DNA from: Candidatus Harpocratesius repetitus
GTDB lineage: Archaea > Asgardarchaeota > Lokiarchaeia > Sigyniarchaeales > Promethearchaeaceae
Reading direction: 5' to 3'
Assembly: GCA_021498095.1 (NCBI GenBank)
Contig: JAIZWK010000001.1
Span: 372,001-436,000, forward strand
DNA length: 64,000 nt
Below the pieces are notes generated by a model, which worked only from the letters and a program-made list of their open reading frames with translations, ran no database searches and was not told the DNA's origin. The position numbers were made by a program, and so were the translations under genes. Positions 22,921-31,164 of this stretch are shown here, one piece after another; the stretch's first letter is position 1, and each line of letters starts with the position of its first letter.

Positions 22921-24651
22921 ATGTCGAGCACAAAACTTAGACCTTGGTTAAAATATTACGGAAAAGTACCTCATACAATTGAGATTCCCGAAATAACCTT
23001 ATATGAAAAATTAGTAGAGACAGCTAAAAAATACCCAAATGAAATTGCTTGGGACTTTATGGGAACAAAATATACCTACCAAAAATTCCTAAACGAAATA
23101 GATCAATTTGCAAAAGGATTAGTTGCAATTGGTTTTACAAAAGGTGATACAATTACTATAAGTATGCCTACAGCACCTAATGGAATAATACCGATTTATG
23201 CTGTTAATAAACTCGGTGGAATCTGTTCAATGATTCATCCATTAAACCCGCCTTCAAAAATTAAAATGTTTCTTAATATGTCAAAAAGCCGTTTTGCTTT
23301 AACATTAGATGCATTTTATTCATCATTTAATGAAATTCTAGATGAAACATTTGTAGAAAAGCTAATTCTTGCCAAAATTGGAGATTATTTAAGCCCAATT
23401 ATGCGATTCGGATTCTGGTTAACAAAAGGCCGCAAAATTAAGAAAATTCCTCCAGATCATCGTGTTCTCTGGTACAAGCAGATCATGAAAAATCCTTCTC
23501 GTCAAACAATTAAATCTGATATGAAGGCAGATGATCCCGCAATAATTCTATATTCGGGAGGAACAACTGGAATTCCTAAAGGAATTATGCTTTCTAATAA
23601 AAATATGATTGCAGAAGGAATGATGGCAGCATATTGGGGGAATCTTTCTCCAGGAGATCGCATTTTAGCAATTCTTCCGATTTTTCATGGTTTTGGATTA
23701 GGAGTATGCGTAAATGCAGCATTTATGACTGGAGGTGCCAGTATTTTAGTTCCAACTTTTACACCTGAAACTGTAGCAAAATTAGTTAAGCAAAAACGCC
23801 CTCAATATTTAATTGGAGTTCCCACACTTTTCGAAGCATTAGCTAACAATCCTCAATTTCAGCAAACAAACCTATCTTGCTTAAAAGTTTGCTTTTCAGG
23901 TGCAGATACATTACCTCGAAAAGTTAAAGAAAATTTTGAAGGAGTTGTTAAAAGAGCAGGCGGAAATGTGGTATTACTCGAAGGATATGGTCTCACAGAA
24001 GCAGTAACAGCTATAATGGCGTCCCCTATCGAAGAATATAGGGAAAACAGTATAGGAATTCCATTTCCAAATATGGATGCTAAAATATGCAAATTAGATT
24101 CTATTGAAGAACAAGAAATTGGAAAAGAGGGTGAAATTGTGGTGTCTGGTCCTGCAGTTATGTTAGGTTATATGAACCGCCCTGAAGAAACTGCAAAAGT
24201 ATTAAAGAAACATGCTGATGGCAAAATTTGGCTACATACAGGTGATATTGGGTATCAAGATGAAGATGGATTTTTCTACTTCAAATTACGGCAGAAACGT
24301 ATGTTGAAAGTAAGTGGAGTAAATGTTTATCCTAAAAACGTTGAAGAAGTTATTCGAAAGAATCCCAAAGTAGCACAAGTATGTGTAATTGGAGTTCCAG
24401 ATAAAAAGCAAATTTCTCGTGTAAAAGCATTTGTTGTTTTAAAACCAAACATTCAACCTTCAGACGAAATAAAGAATTTGATTCTTGAAACATGCAGAAA
24501 AGAGCTACTGAAATGGGAAACTCCCAGAGAAATTGAATTCCGAACAGAACTTCCTTTAACATTAGTGGGAAAAGTGGCATTTAAAGAACTGGAAGATGAA
24601 GAATTAGCAAAATTAAAAGAAAAAAAAGACTATCCATTTGATGAAGAATAA
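22921..24651 (+). CDS. AMP-dependent acyl-CoA synthetase (fatty-acid/medium-chain acyl-CoA ligase)
   Basis: 576 residues, full length for the ANL family. The phosphate loop is YSGGTTGIPKGIMLSN, motif A5 is LLEGYGLTEAVTAI, the hinge region is HTGDIGYQDEDGFFYFKLRQ followed by KVSGVNVYPKNVEE, and the catalytic lysine is in TLVGKVAFKELE near the end. It should activate a carboxylic acid to acyl-adenylate and then acyl-CoA in the cytosol. The closest match by feel is long- or medium-chain fatty acyl-CoA ligases. It follows the lipoyl-less acyltransferase gene on the same strand with a 116-bp gap; the next gene is convergent. Confidence 0.93.
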   Translation: MSSTKLRPWLKYYGKVPHTIEIPEITLYEKLVETAKKYPNEIAWDFMGTKYTYQKFLNEIDQFAKGLVAIGFTKGDTITISMPTAPNGIIPIYAVNKLGGICSMIHPLNPPSKIKMFLNMSKSRFALTLDAFYSSFNEILDETFVEKLILAKIGDYLSPIMRFGFWLTKGRKIKKIPPDHRVLWYKQIMKNPSRQTIKSDMKADDPAIILYSGGTTGIPKGIMLSNKNMIAEGMMAAYWGNLSPGDRILAILPIFHGFGLGVCVNAAFMTGGASILVPTFTPETVAKLVKQKRPQYLIGVPTLFEALANNPQFQQTNLSCLKVCFSGADTLPRKVKENFEGVVKRAGGNVVLLEGYGLTEAVTAIMASPIEEYRENSIGIPFPNMDAKICKLDSIEEQEIGKEGEIVVSGPAVMLGYMNRPEETAKVLKKHADGKIWLHTGDIGYQDEDGFFYFKLRQKRMLKVSGVNVYPKNVEEVIRKNPKVAQVCVIGVPDKKQISRVKAFVVLKPNIQPSDEIKNLILETCRKELLKWETPREIEFRTELPLTLVGKVAFKELEDEELAKLKEKKDYPFDEE

Positions 24652-24696
24652 AATCTCTGTGTAGTGAATAAATTATTTTTCTTTGCTTTTATTACT

Positions 24697-25593
24697 TTAT
24701 TTCAAAGGAATATTGTTTAATGTCTCAAAAACTTGATAAATTGCTTGAGTTCCCTTATTTTCAAGCCCTAAATTCATTGCAACTAAATAAAATTGATGAG
24801 CAAGAGAGAGTCCTGGAAGAGCTAAATGCATTCTTTCTGCTTCCTTGAGAGCGATTGCCATATCTTTCACAAAATGCTTAATAAAAAAGCCAGAATCAAA
24901 ACGACCATCCACCATGCGTTTTCCTAAATTACGAACAGACCATGATGCACCGGTACCTTTTCCCATTATTTCTATGGTCTTTTTCAAATCTAATCCTTGT
25001 TTATATGCAAATTGCAAAGCTTCAACCACTCCAATCATTGTATTGGCGATTAATATTTGATTGCTAATTTTCGCAGATTGTCCTGAGCCTGTTTCGCCCA
25101 TATATGTGATATCTTCTGCAAAAGTTTTGAATAATGGATAGATCTCATCAAATATTTCTTCATCGCCCCCTACCATAATAGCTAATTGTTTATTTCGAGC
25201 AGCCAAATCAGGACCTGAAATTGGTGCATCTAATGCATGTGCTCCTTTTTTCTGGGCAGCTGTGTAAATTTCTCGTGCGAGAGCTGGCTCAGAAGTCGTC
25301 ATATCAATTAAAATCGTTCCTTCTCGTACTCCATTTAATAAACCACCTTGCCCATTTTTTCCAAAATATACTTGTCTGACATCATCTGGAAATCCTAACA
25401 TTGTGAATATAATTGTACTTTTTTCTGCAACTTCTTGGGGACTTAAACAAACTTTTCCCCCAATATCAACGAGATCATTACATTTTTCTATAGTACGATT
25501 AAATATAGCAACTTCATGTCCCGCTTTAATGAGATGGGAAGCTAGAGTCTTTCCTGTAGCTCCTAAACCAATCCATCCGATCTGTCTAGCCAT
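24697..25593 (-). CDS. Beta-hydroxyacid dehydrogenase (3-hydroxyisobutyrate dehydrogenase family)
   Basis: 298 residues. The Rossmann motif IGWIGLGATGKTLASHLIKAG is at the N-terminus. LDAPISGPDLAARNKQLAIMVGG is the substrate-binding signature (D(A/V)PxSGG type, here with Pro-Asp instead of a second Gly). GSGQSAKISNQI supplies the catalytic Lys and Asn, and the all-helical C-terminal half has the expected length. It is an NAD(P)-dependent oxidoreductase acting on a 3-hydroxy acid such as 3-hydroxyisobutyrate, tartronate semialdehyde or succinic semialdehyde; sequence alone does not choose. The gene is convergent with the acyl-CoA ligase gene. Confidence 0.9.
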   Translation of the reverse strand: MARQIGWIGLGATGKTLASHLIKAGHEVAIFNRTIEKCNDLVDIGGKVCLSPQEVAEKSTIIFTMLGFPDDVRQVYFGKNGQGGLLNGVREGTILIDMTTSEPALAREIYTAAQKKGAHALDAPISGPDLAARNKQLAIMVGGDEEIFDEIYPLFKTFAEDITYMGETGSGQSAKISNQILIANTMIGVVEALQFAYKQGLDLKKTIEIMGKGTGASWSVRNLGKRMVDGRFDSGFFIKHFVKDMAIALKEAERMHLALPGLSLAHQFYLVAMNLGLENKGTQAIYQVFETLNNIPLK

Positions 25594-25918
25594 AATTCAT
25601 CACTATAATTCATTGACGAGAGAAAATTAATAATTTTATGGTTATTTTCTTCTTTGGGTACAAAAATTTTATATATTCGATTTATTTATCGCTTTATTCA
25701 TTGAATAACTATTTCACACAAAAATTCTATTAGATTAGCAATTAATTCAAAATCAATAGATTTACTTAATACTATAACTTTATTTCACTATTCTTTTTAA
25801 TACTAAAACAATAAAAAATAAATATAGGGAATTTATTGAAAAATAATAGCCTAAATAATAATAATATAATGATCAAATGATCAAGTAAAAGATTTAATTA
25901 CAAAAAAGGATGGTCAAA
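25594..25918. other. AT-rich divergent intergenic region
   Basis: This gap separates the start of the dehydrogenase gene from a small Cys-rich gene. Near its right end TGATCA occurs twice, at 25870-25875 and 25878-25883, separated by AA and about 40 bases before the small gene's start. That is a possible operator-like palindrome pair but could be chance in AT-rich DNA. Nothing else was seen. Confidence 0.3.
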
Positions 25919-26086
25919 ATGGAACGAACATGTGAAAATTGCGCAAACTTCTTGTGTTGTCAAATTGAAAAGGATCCACGTGGATATTGTGAAGCAGATC
26001 CAGATGTACTGGGCTATTGCTCGTTATGGGATGGAGCCATATACAAAATTGAACCGTGTGAAGGCTGGAAAGCAAAAATTGCTTAA
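25919..26086 (+). CDS. Small cysteine-rich (probable metal-binding) protein
   Basis: 55 residues from the ATG at 25919, which has AGGATGG about eight bases upstream; an ATG at 25910 would add three. The sequence has CENCANFLCCQ near the N-terminus, then GYCEADPDVLGYC, and a last Cys in EPCEGW. The seven cysteines and paired CxxC / CC spacing suggest zinc or an iron-sulfur site. The pattern resembles small archaeal Cys-rich proteins of unknown role. Coding is supported by the well-placed ribosome site and composition clearly unlike the AT-rich flanks. Confidence 0.65.
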   Translation: MERTCENCANFLCCQIEKDPRGYCEADPDVLGYCSLWDGAIYKIEPCEGWKAKIA

Positions 26087-26144
26087 TTCTTTTTTTATTT
26101 TTAAATAATTTTTCGACTATTTTTAAGAATAAAGGATCAATTAA

Positions 26145-26633
26145 GAGAAGCCTTATTTTTTAAATTATTTCAAAATTATCGTTCAAAAAAATCTTATTGA
26201 CAATTTCATTGAAGTTTTAGAGCATAACATACACTATTTAAAGCTTATGACAAAGAAAAGCAGGGATATGCATAAATTGATATTTTTTATAAAACTCTCA
26301 AACTGGCAAAAATATGTTTTCCGCAGATACAGTTGCTATAAAGGAAATACAAGACTATTTGTGACAAAAGTTTTATTAAATAATCTGGCGGAGAATATTA
26401 ATAGTAGGATTAAGACTCGTGTGCATTAAACTGGTCTTAAAACACCTGAGGGTTTATAACAGCGACTTCAGGCATAAATTACAATCACAAATTAACACGA
26501 AATCTTAGGAAATACCATTGTTCCACACCGATTTAGCCCAAAAATGCTCTTTAATGAGTGGAATAATTCAGAAATTAAACGATTATTTCAATTAAACGAA
26601 AAATGGGGGAAAAAATTTAAACCGAGGTGTTAG
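26145..26633 (+). pseudogene. Decayed transposase-like gene
   Basis: One frame runs from 26145 to TAG at 26631-26633 (163 codons) and is interrupted by four TAA stops clustered in its second half (26427, 26457, 26475, 26493). Reading through them gives coherent protein: NNLAENINSRIKTRVH, TGLKTPEGL, QRLQA and HRFSPKMLFNEWNNSE. Each stop is one change from CAA, AAA or GAA. The NxxENINSxIK pattern resembles the C-terminal Asn/Glu motif of DDE transposases, where the Glu is the last catalytic residue. The N-terminal part is too decayed or truncated to confirm. It ends 44 bp before MITE copy 2, so it may be a remnant of an insertion sequence, perhaps unrelated to the MITE. Confidence 0.5.
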
Positions 26634-26677
26634 TGAATTGATCCTTCGTAATTAAAAATAGCCAATTTTTCTAATAT

Positions 26678-26989
26678 GAGGATATTTTATCTTTTTTAAT
26701 TTAAACGCTTTTTTGAATATCATTCATATATTTCCGACTTATATCTGAAATATCGCAATTCTTTTTTTGTTGAACTCGATTTTTTCAAAGAATTTGTTAA
26801 ATATTTACCATCCTGTTTATAAATTCTTCAATTTGAAGTCGATTCTATTAAAATTATTGATTTTCATATCTTGAATTTGGCACCTTGGTTAAATCGACAA
26901 AAAATAAGGAAGGATATTTTAGATTTGAGTCGGAAGAATTAAGATGATGAAATGAAAAAATTCGAATCTTTGAAATTTAAAATACCCTC
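26678..26989 (+). mobile_element. MITE copy 2 (312 bp, TSD ATAT)
   Basis: The element starts GAGGATATTTTA and ends TAAAATACCCTC, a 12-bp terminal inverted repeat with one mismatch. ATAT at 26674-26677 and 26990-26993 is the target duplication. By hand it differs from copy 3 at about 20 of 312 positions with no gaps. An internal AAGGATATTTTAGAT near the right end repeats the left terminus. No protein is encoded. It lies between the decayed transposase-like gene and the membrane-protein pair at 27116. Confidence 0.93.
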
Positions 26990-27115
26990 ATATAAACAAT
27001 GATTTTTTTATCGAATACTTTTTTCTCTATTTATTGATATTAAACATTTTTAAATATAAAAATCATAAATGTGATTAATTATGATGAAACTTACATTACA
27101 TATAGATGATTAATT

Positions 27116-27865
27116 ATGAGTGAAAAATCAGCAATCTTATCATATAGTAGTAGTGGTAATGCTACTCAAGGATCATTAAATCAAATTCCAGCGGTATTTT
27201 TTCGTTTGGGAACTTCCATGAAAAAGCTTGTTCCTATTATTTTTATAAAGATTTTTCTCCAATTTTCTATTGTTTTACTAATTTATGCAGGGATAATGGT
27301 TAGTTATGATGAAGATGAAATTATTGCTTATTTCCTATGGGGAATTGCAGGTTTTTTAGGAATAATCTACATTGGAATAATAATTGGCTTTATAATTTTA
27401 TATGTACAATATTTTGAGACGTTAGTTGATCTCCAACATTCTTTACCTGATTCGCAATTAAAAAAAGCAATTAATTACCAAATCATTGGCTTGATATTAA
27501 TCCAAACACCTGCAAGTATAATAGGAATTCTGTGTGATATAATAGGATATTACTATTTTCAGCAGTGGTTCAGCAATCTAGCAAGACCAACTTTAAATTC
27601 AGAAAATCGACTTATATTAGAAAGTAAACTAAAGCTCCTCTACTATGCCCACATCGGACAGTTATTCGGTCTAGGAATTATAATTCCCATAGTCTTATAC
27701 AAAACAGGGCAAACAATATTGGAAGTTTGCACAAATGACTTTTTTAATTGGAAAAAGAACCCAATGCTAGATAGTAGTTTAATATGTGCACGCTGTCAAG
27801 ATATTCTTAATTTGAATTCAAGTTTAGCAAATAATTCAGGAAAATATTCACAGGAGGGAATGTAA
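27116..27865 (+). CDS. Four-helix membrane protein with C-terminal Cys pair (zinc-ribbon-like)
   Basis: 249 residues. After a short polar N-terminus the protein has FFRLGTSMKKLVPIIF, then about four hydrophobic helices. The last (HIGQLFGLGIIIPIVLY) is followed by a cytosolic tail with CARCQDIL, half of a zinc ribbon. The same architecture (an LGxxMKxL start, four helices, Cys pairs) recurs twice within the next gene and once at 54066-55142, so these are one local protein family. The function is unknown; sensing or membrane organisation is possible. Its stop TAA overlaps the ATG of the next gene by one base and GGAGGG lies just before it, so the two are translationally coupled. Confidence 0.7.
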   Translation: MSEKSAILSYSSSGNATQGSLNQIPAVFFRLGTSMKKLVPIIFIKIFLQFSIVLLIYAGIMVSYDEDEIIAYFLWGIAGFLGIIYIGIIIGFIILYVQYFETLVDLQHSLPDSQLKKAINYQIIGLILIQTPASIIGILCDIIGYYYFQQWFSNLARPTLNSENRLILESKLKLLYYAHIGQLFGLGIIIPIVLYKTGQTILEVCTNDFFNWKKNPMLDSSLICARCQDILNLNSSLANNSGKYSQEGM

Positions 27866-29304
27866 TGCAAACAATTTCAACAAATTTTACAAAGATGGGA
27901 AAAAATTTGAAATTTGCAGGGATTTTTGCACTTATTCAAAGTTTTTTCTTTTTTATCGCACTCATTTTGTTTTTCATAGGTTTATTTGGAATGGATTATG
28001 GATCAGAGGGTCTTATAATATTTCTTTTTATTATTATTGGATTTGAACTACTCCTTGGTATTCCTGTTTTGATATTTCACGTAATGTGGTTAGCTGCACT
28101 TTACCAAGAAGCAAAGAGACAACAGAATACTAATCTTAACCAAGCATTCTCACTCTTTATTATCAGCTTCATTTTTCAAATCTTTTTGTTATGGATCTTT
28201 AGCTTTATTTTTAATATTCTTGGTTGGAATAAATTTAAAAGGGGAATCCTAACAGATTCTGAACAGATTCCAGAACATGAAATATTAAATTTTTCCAAAA
28301 AAGTGAACATAGCAATAATAGGGCAGATCGGCTCTATAATATATTTAGGAATGCCTGTTTACTATATCGGAATGATTTTATTAGGGAATACCATTTTATC
28401 ATTATCGTCTTATTTAGAAACACCACCTGTACAAAGAAATGAAACGCAATATCAAATACAAACTCAATTACAATATCAATCACAATCTTATCCAAATCAA
28501 ACTTATCAACCATATCAACAACCAAATACTAATACTATTCCAAATTCTCTTTCAAATAATACCACAATAAACTCTGATTCAAACAATTTACCAAAAACAT
28601 TAACAAGTTCCAGCCAATATGCACCAATTGATAATAAATCAAAACAAATTCCATTAGCTTTGATTCCGCCAACAACATTTTTAAGAAATATAGGAGATGC
28701 AATGAAAAGAATTGGAATCTGGAATTTAATTATGCTGGTGATGCGTTTCTTTCTATATCTTTTTGGAGGATTAGCATTTATAGCGTTATATGATTGGTGG
28801 GAATATGGAATTTTTATTACTTTAATAATTTTGGGAATTTTTAGTTTACTTGGTTTTGTTTTGGCTTTTGCAATATATACATATGAACAGTGTAAATTAA
28901 TAACCCTATTTCAAGAGATATACAAACAGAGCAAGCATCAATTAATTAGGAGATATATTGCTTATCACATCGTATCAGTAACTTCATTAAATGCAAATAT
29001 TTTTTTGGTAAGTTTTGTGTCGCGTTTATTAGCATTTAATGCATTGAAAAATTGGGGAGAACAACTTTCGTTACATTTTCGAGACTATACAGCAAATGAA
29101 ATACGAAATAGCTTAAATTTCCTTTTCTGGGCTCAGATTATTCAAATTCTACCATTATTAGGAATTATTCAACCATTAGCATATTTAAAAGTCGCTTCAA
29201 GTATGCAGAACGCAAGCTTATCTGATGCATTCTCGTATGATTCAACTCGTTTCTTAGGACCCCAAAAGATTTGTCCTATTTGTGGTGTCCTACATTTTCC
29301 ATAA
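27865..29304 (+). CDS. Duplicated eight-helix membrane protein with Gln/Asn/Tyr-rich linker and CPICG end
   Basis: 479 residues. Two halves each begin with an MGKNLKFAG / IGDAMKRIG motif and contain about four membrane helices, and each half resembles the whole of the upstream protein. The linker near residues 190-265 is low in complexity, rich in Gln, Tyr, Ser, Asn and Thr (QYQIQTQLQYQSQSYPN), and probably disordered on the cytosolic side. The C-terminus reads ICPICGVLHFP, a single CxxC knuckle. An internal duplication-fusion of the family unit is the simplest explanation. Function unknown. It overlaps the upstream stop codon by one base. Confidence 0.7.
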   Translation: MQTISTNFTKMGKNLKFAGIFALIQSFFFFIALILFFIGLFGMDYGSEGLIIFLFIIIGFELLLGIPVLIFHVMWLAALYQEAKRQQNTNLNQAFSLFIISFIFQIFLLWIFSFIFNILGWNKFKRGILTDSEQIPEHEILNFSKKVNIAIIGQIGSIIYLGMPVYYIGMILLGNTILSLSSYLETPPVQRNETQYQIQTQLQYQSQSYPNQTYQPYQQPNTNTIPNSLSNNTTINSDSNNLPKTLTSSSQYAPIDNKSKQIPLALIPPTTFLRNIGDAMKRIGIWNLIMLVMRFFLYLFGGLAFIALYDWWEYGIFITLIILGIFSLLGFVLAFAIYTYEQCKLITLFQEIYKQSKHQLIRRYIAYHIVSVTSLNANIFLVSFVSRLLAFNALKNWGEQLSLHFRDYTANEIRNSLNFLFWAQIIQILPLLGIIQPLAYLKVASSMQNASLSDAFSYDSTRFLGPQKICPICGVLHFP

Positions 29305-29398
29305 AATAATATTGAAAAAATCAAAAATGCAAATTTTTTTTTTCATTTAACTGCAAAAAGTTATATTTTTAAGTTCACTCTCTACATTTGAAATTTGT

Positions 29399-30037
29399 AT
29401 GAAAACTCCACATATTGTGAAACGATTGGTTCGTGAAATCGGCGCAGAACAAACCAATGAAGATGAAAATTTCCCTATTGAATATTATGAATTACGAGAA
29501 TTAGCAAAAACTCGAGTTCTCTTAAAATCTTCCTTAAAAACCCATTTCTTTGTTTATTTGATTGTAAATCTTTTTGTAGTTATTTTAAATATTTTAGGAA
29601 ATATCCCTCCTATAGAGAGTTTTCTCGATCTGTGGAGTTTATGGAGCGTATTAGGATGGGGATTACTTTTATTGGCTCATGCAATGATTTTAGCCACTTA
29701 TAATATCCCAAATTTAGAATATAGGATATTTATCATAACATCTGTGATTAGTATATATATTGGTCTTTTTTTAATATATCTAAATTATTATCTGAGAGTT
29801 GCGAATAATGACGATAAAATTTGGTGGTATTGGCCAGATATCGCAATTTTACTATTTATAGCAGCATATGCATGGATAGTATTCTATTCTGAAAATAAGG
29901 GAAAATTCAATTCTCGAGTCGAAAGAGAATTGGAATTTTTAATTGAAAGACAAGAACAAAAAAACGTTTCAGTTGAATCTCAGATAAATGAATCGATCAT
30001 AAATAAACAAAAAGAAACATTAAAGGACAACAAATGA
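29399..30037 (+). CDS. 2TM-domain membrane protein
   Basis: 212 residues. ELAKTRVLLKSSLKTHFFVYLIVNLFVVILN followed by LWSVLGWGLLLLAHAMIL (split here for length: RVLLKSSLKTHFFVYLIVN and GWGLLLLAHA) matches the 2TM domain, a pair of helices often linked to PadR or LytTR regulators. A second pair of helices follows (about 115-135 and 145-165), then a charged tail that looks like coiled coil. The PadR regulator starts 39 bp downstream on the same strand. The pairing of a PadR protein with a membrane gene is common in bacteria and archaea and suggests a regulated membrane-stress function, by inference only. Confidence 0.7.
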   Translation: MKTPHIVKRLVREIGAEQTNEDENFPIEYYELRELAKTRVLLKSSLKTHFFVYLIVNLFVVILNILGNIPPIESFLDLWSLWSVLGWGLLLLAHAMILATYNIPNLEYRIFIITSVISIYIGLFLIYLNYYLRVANNDDKIWWYWPDIAILLFIAAYAWIVFYSENKGKFNSRVERELEFLIERQEQKNVSVESQINESIINKQKETLKDNK

Positions 30038-30076
30038 TCGATATAATTAATAGGTAAATATAGGTAAATTAATAAA

Positions 30077-30688
30077 ATGTTTTCAAAAAAAATCCGTCTA
30101 CCAAAGCGGAATAAAACAATTTCAGTAGCGACAGCACTAGTTCTTATGGCAATAGATGAAATTTTGCAAGAATCGCATAGTAATGATAAAGTGGTTTATG
30201 GATATCAAATTATGTCTCATTTACGAGATAATTATAATTGGAACGTTAAATCTGGAACGGTTTATCCCATTTTAAAGAAATTACACCAAGATCTCTTTAT
30301 AAAAAAAGGAGTAGGACCAGATAGTGAAAGCAAACGCCAAACTATTTTCTATTCAATTACTCGTAAAGGAGAAAAATTAGTAAATGAAATTCGATCTTTG
30401 AATGATGAAGCTCTCGAAGCTGCTTTAACACCAGGAGAAATATCAGATCGATCTTCTGCAATTAAATTAATTAAAAATGGGTTTCCATCAAATAATTTTG
30501 CAGAAAAATATCTAAGTCCACTTCTCAGGGATTTTTGTCAAAATGTAGCAGAATTAATTGCCAAACAAGATAAAAATGGATTAAATAATATTGAAGAAGA
30601 AATTAAGATATCTGTCTCAAAACTGGATTCTGTTAAAGAAATTTTAGAAGGAGAATTAGAGAAAATTAAAACTTTAAAAAAGTTGTAA
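30077..30688 (+). CDS. PadR-family winged-helix transcriptional regulator
   Basis: 203 residues. The N-terminal winged helix is clear: ATALVLMAIDEILQES, then VVYGYQIMSHLRDNYNWNVK, SGTVYPILKKLHQDLFIKK as recognition helix and wing, and TIFYSITRKGEKLVNEIRSL. This is the PF03551 PadR pattern. The C-terminal half is helical with Leu/Glu repeats, as in PadR-s1 or Vir-type dimerisation tails. It should bind DNA as a dimer, probably controlling its own promoter and the adjacent 2TM gene. The basic N-terminal tail (KKIRLPKRNK) may add DNA contacts. Convergent with the next gene. Confidence 0.92.
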   Translation: MFSKKIRLPKRNKTISVATALVLMAIDEILQESHSNDKVVYGYQIMSHLRDNYNWNVKSGTVYPILKKLHQDLFIKKGVGPDSESKRQTIFYSITRKGEKLVNEIRSLNDEALEAALTPGEISDRSSAIKLIKNGFPSNNFAEKYLSPLLRDFCQNVAELIAKQDKNGLNNIEEEIKISVSKLDSVKEILEGELEKIKTLKKL

Positions 30689-30690
30689 AT

Positions 30691-31107
30691 TTAACCTGTG
30701 AATTGACAATAAATTTTCCGATTTCTAGGTTTTTCGTCAAATTCACAAAATACAATCTGCTGCCAAGTTCCTAATACTAATTTTCCATCTACTAATGGAA
30801 TTGTTTGGCTGGGAGGAATTAAAAAACTTCTTAAATGGCTGTGTCCATTATGATCTCCCCAAGTTTGGTGATGTTTATAATCGGGACCTTCTGGAAGTAG
30901 TCTTTGCAGCAATTCGGGAACATCTGATTTAACTAAGCCAGGTTCATATTCCAAAAATGAAATACCACCAGTAGAACCAGGCATAAACACTGTTAAAATT
31001 CCAGTACGAATAGAACATTTGTTAACTAACTTCTTAATATTATCAGTGATATTGATAATCTGATTTGGTGTGGTGCTGATTTGGAATGTAAAAAGTTCTG
31101 AAACCAT
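30691..31107 (-). CDS. YjbQ/UPF0047 family protein
   Basis: 138 residues, full length for the family. Signature parts are TGILTVFMPGSTGGISFLEYEPG near the middle (GILTVFMPGSTGGISFLEYE as core), then HHQTWGDHNGHSHLRSFLI with conserved His and Asp residues that form a metal site, and LGTWQQIVFCEFDEKPRNRK at the end. The usual His of (H/P)TTA is replaced by PGSTGG, also common in the family. UPF0047 proteins are trimeric and have weak thiamin phosphate synthase activity in some tests; the cellular role is unclear. Convergent with the PadR gene with a gap of two bases. Confidence 0.9.
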   Translation of the reverse strand: MVSELFTFQISTTPNQIINITDNIKKLVNKCSIRTGILTVFMPGSTGGISFLEYEPGLVKSDVPELLQRLLPEGPDYKHHQTWGDHNGHSHLRSFLIPPSQTIPLVDGKLVLGTWQQIVFCEFDEKPRNRKIYCQFTG

Positions 31108-31164
31108 AATATAGATTGAAATTTATGAAAAAAAAAGTTTCCCTATAAATTTTTACCTATTTTC

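Noticed and set aside
26678..26989. The 312-bp repeat as a structured RNA gene
   Set aside because: Perfect 4-bp target duplications and terminal inverted repeats at all three copies mark it as a mobile element; a transcribed RNA inside it cannot be excluded.
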